A stretch of 6,555 nucleotides of DNA. Origin: an uncultured Collinsella sp. (GTDB lineage: Bacteria; Actinomycetota; Coriobacteriia; Coriobacteriales; Coriobacteriaceae). The stretch is from contig USDH01000092.1 in assembly GCA_900553415.1 (NCBI GenBank), positions 1-6,555 of the forward strand, read 5' to 3'. Both the position numbers and the translations under genes were made by a program. This document shows, piece by piece, positions 5,063 through 6,555 of the stretch. The notes under the pieces are model-generated. The model did not search any database, was not told the DNA's origin, and saw nothing but the letters and a program-made list of their open reading frames with translations. Within the stretch, counting starts at the first letter, position 1, and each line of letters starts with the position of its first letter.

Positions 5063-6555
5063 ATGAGTGCTGACTACCCGTCAATGACTACGGCCGAGAT
5101 TCGCTCCAAGTTCCTCAACTTCTTTGAGGAGCGCGGTCTTAAGCTCTATCCTTCTTCGTCCCTCGTCCCCGACGATCCTTCACTGCTGCTTGCCAACGCC
5201 GGCATGAACCAGTTTAAGGAGTACTACCAGGGCAAGAAGACCATGAAGGAGATCGGCGCGATCTCCTGCCAGAAGTGCGTCCGCACCAATGACATCGATT
5301 GCATCGGCGAGGACGGCCGTCACCTGTCGTTCTTCGAGATGCTTGGCGATTTCTCTTTTGGCGGCGTCTCCAAGGAGCAGGCTTGCGCTTGGGCCTTTGA
5401 GCTCATCACCAAGGAGTTCAAGCTTCCGCTCGACCGCCTGTACTTCACCGTCTTTACCGAAGACGACGAGACCCACGACGTGTGGCGCTCTCTGGGCGTT
5501 GCCGAGGATCACATCTCCCGCCTGGGCGAGGACGACAACTTCTGGGCCGCTGGCCCCACCGGTCCCTGCGGTCCGTGCTCCGAGATCTACTTTGACATGG
5601 GCGAGGAGGTCGGTTGCGGCCGCCCCGACTGCAAGCCTGGCTGCGACTGCGACCGCTTCCTTGAGTTCTGGAACCTCGTGTTTACCCAGTACGACCGCCA
5701 GGAGGACGGCTCCATGCCGGAGCTGCCGCACCGCAACCTCGATACGGGCATGGGTCTGGAGCGCATGGCCGCCATCATGCAGCACAAGACCGCTAACTAC
5801 GACGGCGATCTGATGCAGCACCTCATCAAACTCGGCGAGGAGATCAGCGGCAAGACCTATGACGCCGACGATTACTCCGGCGCCAGCCGCTCCCTGCGCA
5901 TCATCGCCGACCACTCCCGTGCCGTCGACTTTATGATCTCGGACGGCATCCTTCCCGGCAACGAGGGTCGCGAGTACGTCCTTCGCCGTCTGCTCCGCCG
6001 TGCCGTGTTCCACGGTCGCCTGCTGGGCATCGAGGGCGCCTTCCTGACCAAGTTCATCGACGAGGTCAACGCTCAAATGGGCGAGGCCTATCCCGAGCTG
6101 CTCAAGAACGTCGCGCTCGTCAAGGGTATCGTCGCCTCCGAGGAGGAGCGCTTCTCCACGACGCTTGACAATGGCCGCGTGTACCTGGACGAGGCCCTGG
6201 CCGCGCTCCCCGACGGCGCTGTCCTTCCGGGCGACGTTGCCTTTAAGCTGCACGACACCTTTGGTTTCCCCATCGATCTGACCGTCGAGATCGCCGGCAC
6301 CGCTGGCCACGACGTCGACATGGACGGCTTCACTGCCTGCATGGAGGACCAGAAGGCCCGCGCCCGCGCTAACGCCAAGGGCGACGCTTGGGGTAGCTTC
6401 AACGACGTGTGGGTCGAGCTTTCCGACAAGGTCGCAGCGACCGAGTTCGACGGCTATGACAACGATGTGATCGAGGGCGCCAAGGTTGTCGCCATCGTGC
6501 GCAACGGCGAGACCGTCGAGTCCGTTGCCGCCGGCGAGGACGTCGAGGTCGTGCT
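5063..6555 (+). CDS. alaS: Alanine--tRNA ligase (AlaRS), N-terminal part; runs off the window
   Basis: AlaRS charges tRNA-Ala in the cytoplasm. The first 497 codons are visible and open to the window edge; full-length bacterial enzymes are about 870-890 aa, so the editing domain and C-Ala domain lie outside. Class II motifs are present: the ATP-binding motif 2 region RTNDIDCIGEDGRHLSFFEM (74-93) with GDFSFG (95-100), the GPTGPCGPCSE block (164-174), and motif 3 DTGMGLERMA (227-236). The tRNA-recognition region follows with ADHSRAVDFMISDGILPGNEG (282-302) and REYVLRRLLRRA. A cysteine cluster (C185, C190, C194, C196) lies between the GPCSE block and the FWNLVFTQ motif, as in many bacterial AlaRSs. 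ATG 5063 is fixed by GAGGAG (5048-5053) nine bases upstream. Codons end in C or G more strictly than in rarA, consistent with high expression. The gene has its own promoter behind a terminator, so it is independent of the sigma operon. Confidence 0.98.
   Translation, partial: MSADYPSMTTAEIRSKFLNFFEERGLKLYPSSSLVPDDPSLLLANAGMNQFKEYYQGKKTMKEIGAISCQKCVRTNDIDCIGEDGRHLSFFEMLGDFSFGGVSKEQACAWAFELITKEFKLPLDRLYFTVFTEDDETHDVWRSLGVAEDHISRLGEDDNFWAAGPTGPCGPCSEIYFDMGEEVGCGRPDCKPGCDCDRFLEFWNLVFTQYDRQEDGSMPELPHRNLDTGMGLERMAAIMQHKTANYDGDLMQHLIKLGEEISGKTYDADDYSGASRSLRIIADHSRAVDFMISDGILPGNEGREYVLRRLLRRAVFHGRLLGIEGAFLTKFIDEVNAQMGEAYPELLKNVALVKGIVASEEERFSTTLDNGRVYLDEALAALPDGAVLPGDVAFKLHDTFGFPIDLTVEIAGTAGHDVDMDGFTACMEDQKARARANAKGDAWGSFNDVWVELSDKVAATEFDGYDNDVIEGAKVVAIVRNGETVESVAAGEDVEVV

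Noticed and set aside
5180..6310. A 376-codon open frame on the minus strand opposite alaS
   Set aside because: It lies entirely antisense to an unmistakable AlaRS. Its long Val/Leu/Ala/Asp-rich product is the usual mirror of C-ending codon use in a GC-rich gene, and it shows no domain.

Overview
The window looks like a chromosomal core region of a moderately GC-rich Actinobacterium. My best guess is class Coriobacteriia, possibly a Collinsella-like gut anaerobe. That guess rests on protein character, codon use and gene order read by eye, not on a database search. All recognisable genes lie on the + strand and coding density is very high; no gap exceeds about 155 bases. I see no mobile element, tRNA, rRNA or CRISPR array.

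Layout. (1) The window opens in the last 81 codons of an HD-type dNTP triphosphohydrolase-like gene. (2) After a 60-base gap with a small hairpin and a possible -10 box comes rarA (mgsA family), an AAA+ ATPase acting at stalled replication forks. (3) A 95-base gap carries two copies of a TTTGGG(G)TA motif 21 bases apart. (4) A tightly packed four-gene unit follows: a membrane-anchored DUF948/YtxG-like protein, a short RsbW/SpoIIAB-like anti-sigma-type protein, a SigB/SigF/SigG-family sigma factor, and an AI-2E-family (PF01594) membrane protein with an acidic tail. The junctions are an 8-base overlap, a 1-base gap and a 4-base ATGA overlap, so translational coupling is likely. (5) A strong intrinsic terminator closes the unit. 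(6) Directly behind it sits an extended -10 promoter driving alaS, whose first 497 codons (catalytic core and start of the middle region) are in the window.

How the genes work together. The central unit reads as a stress or envelope sigma-factor module arranged like spoIIAA-spoIIAB-sigF. It differs in two ways: the first position holds a DUF948 membrane protein instead of a STAS antagonist, and the anti-sigma-type protein has lost the residues that bind ATP and Mg2+ in SpoIIAB/RsbW. If that reading is right, the classical partner switch based on phosphorylating an antagonist cannot work here, and control of the sigma factor must use another route. This is the most interesting part of the window. 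The flanking genes are ordinary housekeeping genes.
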